Both the position numbers and the translations under genes were made by a program. This document shows, one piece after another, positions 42,487 through 50,971 of a stretch of 64,000 nucleotides of DNA. How positions within the stretch are numbered: the stretch's first letter is position 1; each line of letters starts with the position of its first letter. The stretch comes from Sphingomonas jatrophae (GTDB lineage: Bacteria; Pseudomonadota; Alphaproteobacteria; Sphingomonadales; Sphingomonadaceae), in NCBI RefSeq assembly GCF_900113315.1, contig NZ_FOZG01000003.1, positions 248,001 to 312,000 of the forward strand, read 5' to 3'. The notes beneath the pieces were generated by a model, which had not been told where the DNA came from, made no database searches, and saw only the letters and a program-made list of their open reading frames with translations.

Positions 42487-43617
42487 ATGCGATTTTCCCT
42501 GATCTTCGAGGCGCAGATCGAAGATGCATCCCGTCGCGGCGAACAGCAGGTGTTCGACGAGCTTGTCGAGCAGGCGCTGCTCGCCGAGCAGCTCGGCTTC
42601 GATATCGTCTGGAGCGTGGAGCACACCTCGCTCACCCACTATGCGCACATGAGCGCGCCGGAGACGTTCCTCGCCTTCATCGCGGGGAAGACCAACCGCA
42701 TCGGCATCGGCCACGGTGTCGTCTGCCTGATGCCCGCGATGAACCACCCGATCAAGGTAGCCGAGCGTGTCGCAACGCTTGACCTGCTTTCCAAGGGGCG
42801 CGTTCATTTCGGCATCGGCAAGGGCGGTAGCCAGCAGGAAGCGGGCGCTTATGGCTACGACCTGAAGGAATTGCAGCCGCTGATCGACGAGGCGATGTAC
42901 CTCATCCCCAAGATGTTCGTGGAGGAGGAGGTCGAGCATAACGGGCCGCTTCTGACCGTGCCGCCGCGGCCGATCCATCCCAAGCCGTACCAGGATCCGC
43001 ACCCGCCAATGTATATGGCCTGCACCAATCTCGGCACGCTGGAGCGCGCGGGCGAGCGCGGCCTCGGCGCGCTGGTGCTGGGCTTCGGCGGGCCGGAGGA
43101 GGTCGCCAAGAAGAACCAGATCTACCGCGATGCCTGGGCGCGGCGCGATCCGGCCGATCAGGTGGGCTACCGCCCCAACCAGCATCTCGCCGCGCTGTGC
43201 CCGACGATCGTCCTCGACGATCCCGAGCAGGCGCGCCGCATCGGCATCCGCGGGCAGCGTTACTTCTATGAATCGCTGAACTATTGGTATGGCGGCGGCC
43301 CTAAGCCCGACCCGAAGACGTGGGGCGATGAGCTGGTGGAGGAAGGGACCGACACGATCATCACCACCAAGCTCGCCTCCGAGACGATCACGATGGACCT
43401 GCGCCCAGACGAAGGCGGACGCCGGCCGAGCTCGGGCATCCTCAGCGCCAAGAACGCCTATGGCAGCGTCGCCGACTGTATCGATTACGTGACGCAGCTG
43501 GCCGAGGCTGGGGCGGACGAGATCCTGTTCATGACCAACATGGGCACGGTGCCGCAGTGGGCGCAGCTGGAAACGCTGCGCAAGATCGGCACGCACGTCA
43601 TCCCGCACTTCCGGTGA
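42487..43617 (+). CDS. LLM class flavin-dependent oxidoreductase
   Basis: A 376-residue luciferase-like monooxygenase family protein. Signs are the barrel start MRFSLIFEAQI, LAEQLGFDIVWSVEHT, IGIGHGVVCLMPAMNHP, RVATLDLLSKGRVHFGIGKG and the later QHLAALCPTIV region. It uses FMNH2 or a related reduced flavin to oxidise its substrate, but cofactor preference cannot be read directly. Its stop overlaps the following SDR start (GTGA). Divergent from the D-aminoacylase-like operon. Confidence 0.9.
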   Translation: MRFSLIFEAQIEDASRRGEQQVFDELVEQALLAEQLGFDIVWSVEHTSLTHYAHMSAPETFLAFIAGKTNRIGIGHGVVCLMPAMNHPIKVAERVATLDLLSKGRVHFGIGKGGSQQEAGAYGYDLKELQPLIDEAMYLIPKMFVEEEVEHNGPLLTVPPRPIHPKPYQDPHPPMYMACTNLGTLERAGERGLGALVLGFGGPEEVAKKNQIYRDAWARRDPADQVGYRPNQHLAALCPTIVLDDPEQARRIGIRGQRYFYESLNYWYGGGPKPDPKTWGDELVEEGTDTIITTKLASETITMDLRPDEGGRRPSSGILSAKNAYGSVADCIDYVTQLAEAGADEILFMTNMGTVPQWAQLETLRKIGTHVIPHFR

Positions 43618-44372
43618 TCGAGACCGCCGGGCGCACGGCTGTCGTCACCGGCGCGGCATCAGGCATCGGCTTCGCGCTGGCACTCCACGCCGCCCGCGCG
43701 GGCATGGCGGTGGCGGCGTGCGACCGCGATGCCGGCGGGCTGGCGCGGCTGGAGGCTGCGCTGGCGGACATAGGCGGGTCGCACATAGTGCGGCAGCTGG
43801 ACGTCATCGATGCGGCCGCAATGGTGAGCTTCGCCGAGGCGGTAGCGGGCTCCCTCCCCGGCGTCGCGCTGCTGTTCGCCAATGCCGGCATTCTGCATAC
43901 CGGCTCGCTGCTGGCGATGCCCGTCGCGGAGTGGCGGCTTATGCTCGACGTCAACGTGGTCGGCACGATCGCAACGGTGCAGGCCTTCGCCCCCGCAATG
44001 GTCGCGCGCGCGGAGGCGGCGCAGATCGTCATCACGGGATCGACAGGGTCGATGCTGCCGGGTGCGAACCTGACGGCCTATTGCGCCACCAAACATGCCT
44101 TGTGGCCAGTGGCGGAGGCGCTGGCGGACGAGCTGGCGGAGAGCGCGGTCGGAGTATCGCTGCTGATGCCGGGCGCGGTCGCGACGCGCATCTTTGCCGC
44201 CACCGATCCGGATCGGGCAGCACCGGCGGATTCGATCACGCCGGATGTGGCCGCGGCGCTCGCGTTCGAGGGCGCGGTGGCCGGGCAGGCCAAGATCCTG
44301 ACCCACCCCGCCTATGTCGAGCGGTTCCGCCAACGCTTCGACCGCGTGCTGGACGAGGTGGCGCAGTCCTGA
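43614..44372 (+). CDS. SDR family oxidoreductase
   Basis: A 252-residue SDR. Motifs: AVVTGAASGIGFALALHAA, LLFANAGILHTG in the NNAG position (FANAG), the serine in ITGSTGS, and YCATKHAL. Start is GTG 43614, overlapping the LLM stop by four bases; the longer upstream reading is antisense-like and rejected. Likely acts on the product of the LLM enzyme. A hairpin follows its stop codon. Confidence 0.9.
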   Translation: MIETAGRTAVVTGAASGIGFALALHAARAGMAVAACDRDAGGLARLEAALADIGGSHIVRQLDVIDAAAMVSFAEAVAGSLPGVALLFANAGILHTGSLLAMPVAEWRLMLDVNVVGTIATVQAFAPAMVARAEAAQIVITGSTGSMLPGANLTAYCATKHALWPVAEALADELAESAVGVSLLMPGAVATRIFAATDPDRAAPADSITPDVAAALAFEGAVAGQAKILTHPAYVERFRQRFDRVLDEVAQS

Positions 44373-44378
44373 CCCGCT

Positions 44379-44401
44379 GCCGGCGTGACGAGCACGCCGG
44401 C
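44379..44401. terminator. Hairpin between convergent genes
   Basis: GCCGGCGT and ACGCCGGC form an 8-bp stem around GACGAGC. It lies directly after the LLM/SDR operon and before the end of the convergent Rieske operon. No strong T run on either side. Confidence 0.55.
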
Positions 44402-44414
44402 GTCGTACCCCATC

Positions 44415-45419
44415 TCAGACGGCGGGATGGAACTGGGCGTACCATTCGCGATATTTCAGGATCGGGCCATCGGCTGCCGTCAGCATCGGCTGCGCGACAT
44501 AGGCCTTGTGCGGCCAGATCTTGCCGTCGCTATGCTGTTCCTTCTCGCCATGCTCGGCGGCGAGCTGGGTGAAGCGCGCAATGGCTTCGTCGCTCATCGG
44601 GCAATCATCGTCCTTCAGGAAGAACTGATGGACATAGTAATGGCTGAGATCCTGATCGACCGGCGTGACCGACACGTAATAGATGGTGGTCAGGCCCGGT
44701 GCATGCGGCGTGCGGCTCTCCACGCGGGACAGCCCGCCGCCGACAACTTCCGATGCGACGGTGGAGCCAATGTCCACGCCCTCGATCGGCCCGTCATAAT
44801 CGGCCGGCAGGATGCGCACGGGGCTGTGGAAGCGATGGCCCTCGATGCGCAGATCGCCCCCCGAGACCGCACGCCCGGTCGAGTGCACACCCGGAAAGTG
44901 CGCGAAATCGACGCCGTTCTCGAACACGTCCTGCGGGTGCGCCGCGCCGAAATCGTCATGCAGCTTGCGGAAGCCCGCGCCGGGCACGCGGCGGCGCTCG
45001 TCATAAGCGGGCAGCTCCCACTGCGGCGGTGCGCCCGCGAGATCGTGCCACACGAAGATCATGCCGCCGCGTTCGGCCGTCGGCCACGTCCGCACCTTGG
45101 CGCGTGGCGGGATGGCCTTGACGAAGGGAACGTGGACGCACTTGCCCGCCGTGTCGTAGCGCCATTGGTGGAACGGGCAGACGATCGTCTCGCCTTCGAC
45201 CCAGCTGTCATAACCGAGATGCGCGCCGAGATGCGGGCAGTGCGCATCGGTGACGACGGTCTGGCCGCTCTCGGTGCGGAACAGGACGAGATCCTGCCCG
45301 AAATAGCGCAGCGGCTTCACGCTCTTGGGCGCGAGATCGTCGGTGAAGCCGACGGCGAACCAGCCCGTCGGATAGGGATGGAACGGATATTTGGTGCCGA
45401 ACCTGCTGATGGCGTTCAT
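44415..45419 (-). CDS. Rieske non-heme iron oxygenase, KshA-like
   Basis: A 334-residue Rieske oxygenase. The [2Fe-2S] ligands are in HCPHLGAHLG and VCPFHQWRY; the mononuclear iron motif is in ENGVDFAHFPGVH. The short length and the FVWHDLAGAPPQW segment resemble 3-ketosteroid 9-alpha-hydroxylase oxygenase (KshA) and related terpenoid/steroid Rieske enzymes. It is the last gene of a nine-gene minus operon. No reductase is encoded nearby. Substrate unknown; a polycyclic ketone is a reasonable guess. Confidence 0.92.
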   Translation of the reverse strand: MNAISRFGTKYPFHPYPTGWFAVGFTDDLAPKSVKPLRYFGQDLVLFRTESGQTVVTDAHCPHLGAHLGYDSWVEGETIVCPFHQWRYDTAGKCVHVPFVKAIPPRAKVRTWPTAERGGMIFVWHDLAGAPPQWELPAYDERRRVPGAGFRKLHDDFGAAHPQDVFENGVDFAHFPGVHSTGRAVSGGDLRIEGHRFHSPVRILPADYDGPIEGVDIGSTVASEVVGGGLSRVESRTPHAPGLTTIYYVSVTPVDQDLSHYYVHQFFLKDDDCPMSDEAIARFTQLAAEHGEKEQHSDGKIWPHKAYVAQPMLTAADGPILKYREWYAQFHPAV

Positions 45420-45442
45420 GTCTGTCCTCTCCCCTGCTCGTC

Positions 45443-46222
45443 TCAGATGATCGACGCGCCGCCGTCCACCGCCAGCACCTGGCCGGTGATGTGCGCGCCG
45501 GCGTCCGTCGCCATCAGCAGCACCGCGCCCTTGAGATCGTCGTCCGTGCCCAGCTGCCCGCGCGGCGTATCGGCGCGCAGGTCGTCGCCATGCTTGTCGA
45601 TGACGTAGCCGGTGAGCCTGGACGGGAAATAGCCGGGCGCCAGCGCATTGACGGTGATGCCGAGCGCCCCCCACTCGGCCGCGAGCGCACGCGTGAAATT
45701 GATCAGGCCGCCCTTGCTGCTATTATAGGCGATGGTGCCGATCATCCGCGGATGGTGGCCGAGCAGCCCCTCGACCGAAGCGATGTTGATGATCCGCCCC
45801 CAGCCCGCGGGGATCATCCATTCGCGCGCGACCGCCTGGGCCATCAGGAAGGGGCCGGTGAGGTTCACCGCCATCAGCTTGTTCCAGGCGTCGAGCGGCA
45901 TCTCCTCCGTCTTCGAGCCCCATGACGTGCCGGCATTGTTAATGAGGATGTCCACGCGCCCGCCCGCCTGCCGCACCTGATCGACGATCGCGGCCGCCGC
46001 ATCCGGCTTGCCGACGTCGGCCGCGATCGCGGTCGCCTCCATGCCGAGGCCGGTCAGATGCGCCACCGCCTCGTCCAGCTCGGCCTGCTTACGCGCCGTG
46101 AGGATCAGCCGCGCGCCAAATTCACCGAGCGCCTCGGCCATGGCGAGGCCGAGCCCGCGCGAGCCGCCGGTGACGAGCGCGGTCCTGCCGGTCAGGTCGA
46201 ACAATTGGGAAAGGCGCGACAT
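45443..46222 (-). CDS. SDR family oxidoreductase
   Basis: A 259-residue SDR similar in layout to gluconate 5-dehydrogenase-type enzymes. Motifs: LVTGGSRGLGLAMAE, ILINNAGTSWG, the serine in NIASVEG and YNSSKGG. C-terminal GQVLAVDGGASII is family-typical. It lies 23 bases before the Rieske gene and 15 bases after another SDR. Probably interconverts an alcohol and a ketone of the pathway. Confidence 0.9.
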   Translation of the reverse strand: MSRLSQLFDLTGRTALVTGGSRGLGLAMAEALGEFGARLILTARKQAELDEAVAHLTGLGMEATAIAADVGKPDAAAAIVDQVRQAGGRVDILINNAGTSWGSKTEEMPLDAWNKLMAVNLTGPFLMAQAVAREWMIPAGWGRIINIASVEGLLGHHPRMIGTIAYNSSKGGLINFTRALAAEWGALGITVNALAPGYFPSRLTGYVIDKHGDDLRADTPRGQLGTDDDLKGAVLLMATDAGAHITGQVLAVDGGASII

Positions 46223-46237
46223 ACAGTCTCCTGACGG

Positions 46238-47011
46238 TCAGCCCGCCGTGTAGCCGCCGTCGACGAACAGGGTCTGCCCGGTGACGAAGCGCGCAGCCGG
46301 CGAGGCGAGGAAGAGGAGCGCGCCCATCAGATCCTCGATCTCGCCCAGCCGGCCGAGCGGCGTGCGCTCGACCACCTTGGCGTAGAGCGCCGGCTGCGTG
46401 CGGACGAGTTCCCGATTGAGATCGGTGACGATGACGGTCGCGCCGAGCGTGTTGACGGTGATGCCGTGCGCGCCGAACTCGAACGCGCAGGCCGCACCCA
46501 GATTGGCGAGCCCGGCCTTGGACGCGCAATAGGCCGCACGATTGGCCATGCCGCGCCCGGACAGGATCGAGCCCATGTTGACGATGCGGCCATAGCCACG
46601 CGCGATCATCGGCCGCGCAACCGCGCGGATCGCGTGGAAGGCGCCCGCGACGTTGACCTCGAGGATGCGCAGGAACTGTTCGGGCGCGATATCCAGCACC
46701 GTTTGCGGATCGGTGATGCCGGCATTGTTGAACAGGATGTCGACGCGCCCGAACGCGTGCTCAACCGCTTCGACCGCCGCGACCATCGCCTCGGCATCCG
46801 CGACATCGGCCTCGACGATCAGCGCGCGGCGGCCGGCAGCTTCGACCGCACGGGCGGCATCCTCCAGCTTGATGCGGTTGCGCGCGACCAGAGCCACGTC
46901 GGCGCCCGCTTCGGCCAGCGCGGTAGCGCCCGCCGAGCCGAGCCCGCCACCGCCGCCGGTGACGATCGCGACCTGCCCATCGAGCGCGAACCGGGCGATG
47001 CCGGTGCTCAC
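46238..47011 (-). CDS. SDR family oxidoreductase
   Basis: A 257-residue SDR. Motifs: IVTGGGGGLGSAGATAL, ILFNNAGITDPQ, the serine in NMGSILSG and YCASKAG, then GQTLFVDGGYTAG. Start is GTG 47011, overlapping the small 55-residue gene in GTGA. Substrate unknown; its place between CoA-ester enzymes and the Rieske oxygenase suggests oxidation of a hydroxy intermediate. Confidence 0.9.
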   Translation of the reverse strand: MSTGIARFALDGQVAIVTGGGGGLGSAGATALAEAGADVALVARNRIKLEDAARAVEAAGRRALIVEADVADAEAMVAAVEAVEHAFGRVDILFNNAGITDPQTVLDIAPEQFLRILEVNVAGAFHAIRAVARPMIARGYGRIVNMGSILSGRGMANRAAYCASKAGLANLGAACAFEFGAHGITVNTLGATVIVTDLNRELVRTQPALYAKVVERTPLGRLGEIEDLMGALLFLASPAARFVTGQTLFVDGGYTAG

Positions 47012-47175
47012 GCCGCCGCGGCCTCGCCGAAGCTGCGCAGTTCGATCAAGGCGGCGATGCGGGCGCGCAGATAGCCATATTGGCCTGCCAGCAGCGCGTC
47101 CCCGCTCATCGCCAGCCGATCGGCCAGCGCCAGCATCTCGGCCAGGAGCGCGCCTTCGTCCTCCGTGTCGGTCAT
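47008..47175 (-). CDS. Hypothetical 55-residue protein
   Basis: Not recognised. A short, mostly helical, acidic-to-neutral protein: MTDTEDEGALLAEMLALADR, then a second helix around YGYLRARIAALIELRSFGEA. It begins at ATG 47175 with GGGAGGGG upstream and overlaps the next SDR by four bases, good evidence that it is translated. It follows the PaaK-like ligase gene. A small subunit or assembly factor is possible, but there is no direct evidence. Confidence 0.6.
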   Translation of the reverse strand: MTDTEDEGALLAEMLALADRLAMSGDALLAGQYGYLRARIAALIELRSFGEAAAA

Positions 47176-47189
47176 ACCCGATCCCCTCC

Positions 47190-48587
47190 CTAGAGCCGGT
47201 AGCCGTCCTGCCGCTCGTCCACCCAGCGACGCGCCTTGTAGGCGAAGCCCTGGAAGTCGGTGCGCGGCACTTCGAGCACGTCGACCCACATGTTGCTGCG
47301 TTCCTTGATCGCGCTGCGGACGGAGCCGACCAGCCGCGCGCGCTCCTCGTCCGACAGGCCCGTCTGGTGATCCGCCACGGCGATCCGCACCTCGACCTCG
47401 GTCTTGCCGTCGCGCGTGAAAACGCGGCCTTTATATTCGCCGATTTCGGGATGCGCGAAGACGGCGGCGTCGAACATGGACGGCCAGATATTGTTGCCGC
47501 GTATCTTCATCATGTCGTCGAAGCGGCCGATCGTGCCGCACTCGATCGCATTCCACGCGCCGCCGCCGCATGCCTGCCACGGCACCAGCCGCGCGGCATC
47601 GCCGGTGCGGAAGCGGACGGCGGGGCTGCCCTCGACCGACAGGTTGGTGACGACCATCTCGCCGACCTCGCCGGGCGCGACCGGGAGCCCGCTCACCGGA
47701 TCGACGATCTCGATCAGATGCTCCCATTCGAACAGCCGGATCAGGCCGCGTGCGCCATTCTGACCGACGACACCGGCGGCCGCGGTCGATCCGCCGAAGC
47801 CGTTCAGCTGCGTGCTGCCATAGCCTTCCTGCAGCCGGCAGCCCCAATGCTCCTCGATCTTGGCCGCCCATTCGAGCGGGTAGCCCTCCGCCGCGATGAA
47901 CAGGCCGTGCATGTCGGGAAAGGCCTCGCGCGGCACGATGCCTCGGGCGAGCAGCGCCTCGGTCAGCGTGTGGAGATAGTTGGTCGAGGCGTAGATGAAC
48001 TGGATGCCGCCGAGCTTCAGCATCAGGTCGATCTTCGACTCGGTGGAGGTCGCACCGCCGACGTGGAAGCCGGTCGCCCCGAGGATGCGGATCGCCTCGC
48101 CCGGCCCCCAGCCGCCTGTGGTCATGCCGCCGGCGGGCACGCAGTTGATCGCCGTATCGCCCTGCCGCAGCCCCGCCATGAACCAGGGCAATGCGTGGAG
48201 ATAGCCGAGCATGTGCAGATCGCGCTGGGTGCGGCCGTAAATCTCCTGCCCCTGGCCGGACGTGCCGCTCGTCATGCTGATATGGACGACCTCGGACCGA
48301 TCCACGCCGAGCCGGGTGCCGAACGGCGGCGCCTCCTTCTGGTCGGCAAGGAAGTCGGCCTTGGCGGAGGTGGGGAAGGCCTTGGTGAAGCGATCGAGGC
48401 TGTCGATCGTGCCGCCCGCCAGGCCCGCTGCGTCCATCTTCGCGCGGTAGAAGGCGCTCTTGGCATAGAGCCGCTCGCACAGGGCCTGCACGCGCCGCAG
48501 CTGGTGTGCCTCTAACCCGGCACGGTCGATGCCGGCTAAACGCCGCAGCAGCGGCGACGCGGCGAACGGATCGGCGAGCGCCCCCAC
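47190..48587 (-). CDS. PaaK-like CoA ligase (phenylacetate-CoA ligase family)
   Basis: A 465-residue adenylate-forming ligase of the PaaK type. The N-terminal part has LYAKSAFYRAKMDAAGL; the phosphate-binding loop is SMTSGTSGQGQE; LQEGYGSTQ and VRFRTGDAARL are the later AMP-binding motifs; DDMMKIRGNNIWPSMF is the hinge region. PaaK-type enzymes activate arylacetic or related acids. Start GTG 48587 lies three bases after the DUF35 stop. It is the second CoA ligase in this operon. Confidence 0.92.
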   Translation of the reverse strand: MGALADPFAASPLLRRLAGIDRAGLEAHQLRRVQALCERLYAKSAFYRAKMDAAGLAGGTIDSLDRFTKAFPTSAKADFLADQKEAPPFGTRLGVDRSEVVHISMTSGTSGQGQEIYGRTQRDLHMLGYLHALPWFMAGLRQGDTAINCVPAGGMTTGGWGPGEAIRILGATGFHVGGATSTESKIDLMLKLGGIQFIYASTNYLHTLTEALLARGIVPREAFPDMHGLFIAAEGYPLEWAAKIEEHWGCRLQEGYGSTQLNGFGGSTAAAGVVGQNGARGLIRLFEWEHLIEIVDPVSGLPVAPGEVGEMVVTNLSVEGSPAVRFRTGDAARLVPWQACGGGAWNAIECGTIGRFDDMMKIRGNNIWPSMFDAAVFAHPEIGEYKGRVFTRDGKTEVEVRIAVADHQTGLSDEERARLVGSVRSAIKERSNMWVDVLEVPRTDFQGFAYKARRWVDERQDGYRL

Positions 48588-48590
48588 CGC

Positions 48591-49010
48591 TCAGCCCCGC
48601 GCGGGCCGGAAGGCGGGCAAAGTAATCGCCTCGGTCACCCGGTTGAACAGGATCTCGACCGCCATGCCTGCAGTCACGTCCTCGGGCGCGCAATCGACGA
48701 TGTTGCCCGTCATGCGGCAGCCTTCGGCCAGTTCGACGATCGCGACGACATAGGGCACCTCGCCCGCATAGATATCGCGCGGCACGGGGTGGCGCACGAC
48801 GATCCAGCTGAACACGCTGCCGCGGCCGCTCGCCTCCGCCCATTCCGGGCGATCGAGCGAACCGGGGCAGAAGGTGACGGGCGGGAACAGCCACGGGCCG
48901 TCGGCGCCGCAGCGTTGCAGCATCAGCCGTCCCTCGCGCATCCCGTCCCAGAAGGGCGTGCTCTCCGGATCGGGCACCGGCAGCGGCTTGGCATAAGCGG
49001 TGTCGGTCAT
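48591..49010 (-). CDS. DUF35 OB-fold protein with degenerate zinc ribbon
   Basis: A 139-residue member of the DUF35 family. The OB-fold part carries GSVFSWIVVRHPVP and YVVAIVELAEGCRM. The N-terminal rubredoxin-like zinc ribbon keeps only single cysteines (LQRCGAD and FCPGS) instead of paired CxxC motifs, so metal binding is doubtful. DUF35 proteins pair with thiolase-like proteins; with Ltp2 they form the steroid side-chain retro-aldolase. The neighbouring thiolase-like gene lies one base away, which fits such a complex. Confidence 0.88.
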   Translation of the reverse strand: MTDTAYAKPLPVPDPESTPFWDGMREGRLMLQRCGADGPWLFPPVTFCPGSLDRPEWAEASGRGSVFSWIVVRHPVPRDIYAGEVPYVVAIVELAEGCRMTGNIVDCAPEDVTAGMAVEILFNRVTEAITLPAFRPARG

Positions 49011-49011
49011 G

Positions 49012-50169
49012 TCAGTTCCTCAGGATCATGGCGCTGCCGCAGGTCATCGCGCCGGCGGTGGTGAGGGCGATCTCCGCGCCCTCGATCTGGCGCTCGCCCG
49101 AATGACCGCGCAGCTGCTCGACCGCCTCTATGACATGGTTGAAGCCGTGGATGTACGCCTCGGACAGCAGGCCACCATGCGTGTTGAGCGGCAGCGCGCC
49201 GGTGCGCGCGATACGACCATCCATCACGAACGGGCCGCCCTCGCCTTCCTTGCAGAAGCCGAGCCCCTCCAGCGCCATCAGCACGCTGTAGGTGAAGCAG
49301 TCGTAGATCTCGGCCACGTCGACATCCTGCGGCCCCACGCCTGCGCTGTTCCACAGATCGTCGGCGAGATATTTGAAGCAATTGTGCGAGTGGCTGGGCC
49401 AGCGGATCGCGTCGAACAGATCATCGCCCTGCGTCGGCCCGCCGCCATACGCGCCGCCCATGATGTAGACGGGCTTGTGCCGCAGATCGCGCGCGCGCTC
49501 CGCCGAGGTGACGACGACCGCGCACGCGCCGTCGCTTTCCAGGCAGATGTCGTACATGCGGAACGGATCGACGATGAAGCGCGAGTTGAAATAATCGTCC
49601 TTGCTCATCGGCGTGCGCTGCATCGCGCGCGGATTGATCGCCGCATTGTCGCGGAAGGTGGTGGCGATCTCCGCCCAATGTTCGGCGGTGGTGCCGTAAT
49701 CGATCATGTGGCGGCGCGCCCACATCGCCATCGCCTGCGGATAGGTGATCCAGCCGAGCGGCGCGGTATATTGCGTGACGCCGTAGGCGGAGAGATCGCG
49801 CCCGCCGCCGAGGCGGAAGCCCGAGCGCCCGTTCATCGCGCGGAAGCAGACCACCGTCTCGGCCAGCCCCGCCTCGATCGCCGCGGCGGCGGCGAGCGTG
49901 ATCAGGTTGGCACCATTGCCGCCCGCGGCATAATCCACCGCATAGCCGGCATTCTCGATGCCCATCTCGGTGGCGACGCCGATGGCTGGCGCGCTATCGT
50001 TGAAGTTAAAGCTGACGATGCCGTCGATATCGCCGACGCTCAGCCCCGCATCGGCAATCGCCTTCAGGCAGGCCTCGGTTGCGAGGCTGCGCACCGTGCG
50101 GCCCGAAAACTTGGTGTAATCGGTCGTGCCAATACCGGCGATCGCATATTTGTCGCGCAACTTGTACAT
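49012..50169 (-). CDS. Thiolase-like protein (Ltp2/SCP-x type) lacking the nucleophilic cysteine
   Basis: A 385-residue thiolase-fold protein. YAIAGIGTTDYTKFSGRTV and the C-terminal TTAGAMTCGSAMIL are typical of lipid-transfer/SCP-x thiolases. At the nucleophile position the sequence is DYAAGGNGANL, with no cysteine, and the usual GHPxGATG loop is replaced by NTHGGLLSEAYIHGFNH. EIYDCFTYSVLMALEGLGF is retained. This matches non-thiolytic members such as Ltp2, which perform a retro-aldol cleavage together with a DUF35 protein. The adjacent DUF35 gene supports this reading. Confidence 0.9.
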   Translation of the reverse strand: MYKLRDKYAIAGIGTTDYTKFSGRTVRSLATEACLKAIADAGLSVGDIDGIVSFNFNDSAPAIGVATEMGIENAGYAVDYAAGGNGANLITLAAAAAIEAGLAETVVCFRAMNGRSGFRLGGGRDLSAYGVTQYTAPLGWITYPQAMAMWARRHMIDYGTTAEHWAEIATTFRDNAAINPRAMQRTPMSKDDYFNSRFIVDPFRMYDICLESDGACAVVVTSAERARDLRHKPVYIMGGAYGGGPTQGDDLFDAIRWPSHSHNCFKYLADDLWNSAGVGPQDVDVAEIYDCFTYSVLMALEGLGFCKEGEGGPFVMDGRIARTGALPLNTHGGLLSEAYIHGFNHVIEAVEQLRGHSGERQIEGAEIALTTAGAMTCGSAMILRN

Positions 50170-50173
50170 GGTC

Positions 50174-50971
50174 TCAGTCTTCCCTGGCCGCGCCGAAGCG
50201 GGGTGCGCGTTTTTCCTTGAAGGCGATCAGGCCCTCGGTGGCGTCGGGCTCCGTCGTGGCGTAGCGGTGGACGAAGGCGATCTCCTCACGCAGCCCCTCC
50301 TCATAGGGCAGGTTCAGCGTGAGATTGGCGAGCCGCTTGGCCCCGGCGAGGCCGACGGCGCTCTTGGTCGCCATGCCCGCGATCCACGCCTCGGCGGACG
50401 CGATCAGCTCGGCGTCGGGCACGACCCGCGTCACGAGCCCCCACGCCTCTGCCGTGCGCGCGTCGAGCAGCTCGCCCGTCAGCATCAGATGCTTGGCGCG
50501 GAGCAGGCCGATCGCGCGCGGCAGACGCTGCGACCCGCCGGCGCCGGGCAGCTGGCCGAAATTGAGGTGCCCGTCACCGATCTTCGCGCTTTCGGCCGCC
50601 AGCGCCATGTCGCAGGCGAGCAGCAGTTCGATCCCGCCGGCGACGCAGACGCCGTTCACCGCCGCGATCCAGATGGCGCGCGATTTCTCGATGCCGGTCA
50701 GCATGTCGTAGAAATCGTCGAGGAAGGCCTGGAAGTCGGCAGGCGCGCGGTAAAGGCGGATATAGCCGTCGAGGTCGCCGCCGGCGGAGAAGCTGCGCCC
50801 CTGCCCCGTCAGCAGCACGAAATCCACGTCGCCGCGCGCGTCGATCTCGGCGACGGCGGCCTTGAGTTCCTTGACGGTCGACCAGTCGAGCGGGTTGAGC
50901 TTGTCGGGCCGCGCCAGTGTCACGCGCGCGGTGCAGCCGTCGAAGGCGAGGACGAGATTCTCGTAGCTCAT
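50174..50971 (-). CDS. Enoyl-CoA hydratase/isomerase (crotonase) family protein
   Basis: A 265-residue crotonase. The oxyanion-hole segment is GRSFSAGGDLDGY and the first catalytic glutamate is kept in GGIELLLACD. The second, normally in a 'PE' pair, is replaced: the region reads KIGDGHLNFGQLPGAGG. Altered hydratase, isomerase or C-C cleaving activity is possible. It is placed between the CoA ligase (ATGA overlap) and the thiolase-like gene, suggesting it supplies the hydroxyacyl-CoA for retro-aldol cleavage. Confidence 0.9.
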   Translation of the reverse strand: MSYENLVLAFDGCTARVTLARPDKLNPLDWSTVKELKAAVAEIDARGDVDFVLLTGQGRSFSAGGDLDGYIRLYRAPADFQAFLDDFYDMLTGIEKSRAIWIAAVNGVCVAGGIELLLACDMALAAESAKIGDGHLNFGQLPGAGGSQRLPRAIGLLRAKHLMLTGELLDARTAEAWGLVTRVVPDAELIASAEAWIAGMATKSAVGLAGAKRLANLTLNLPYEEGLREEIAFVHRYATTEPDATEGLIAFKEKRAPRFGAARED

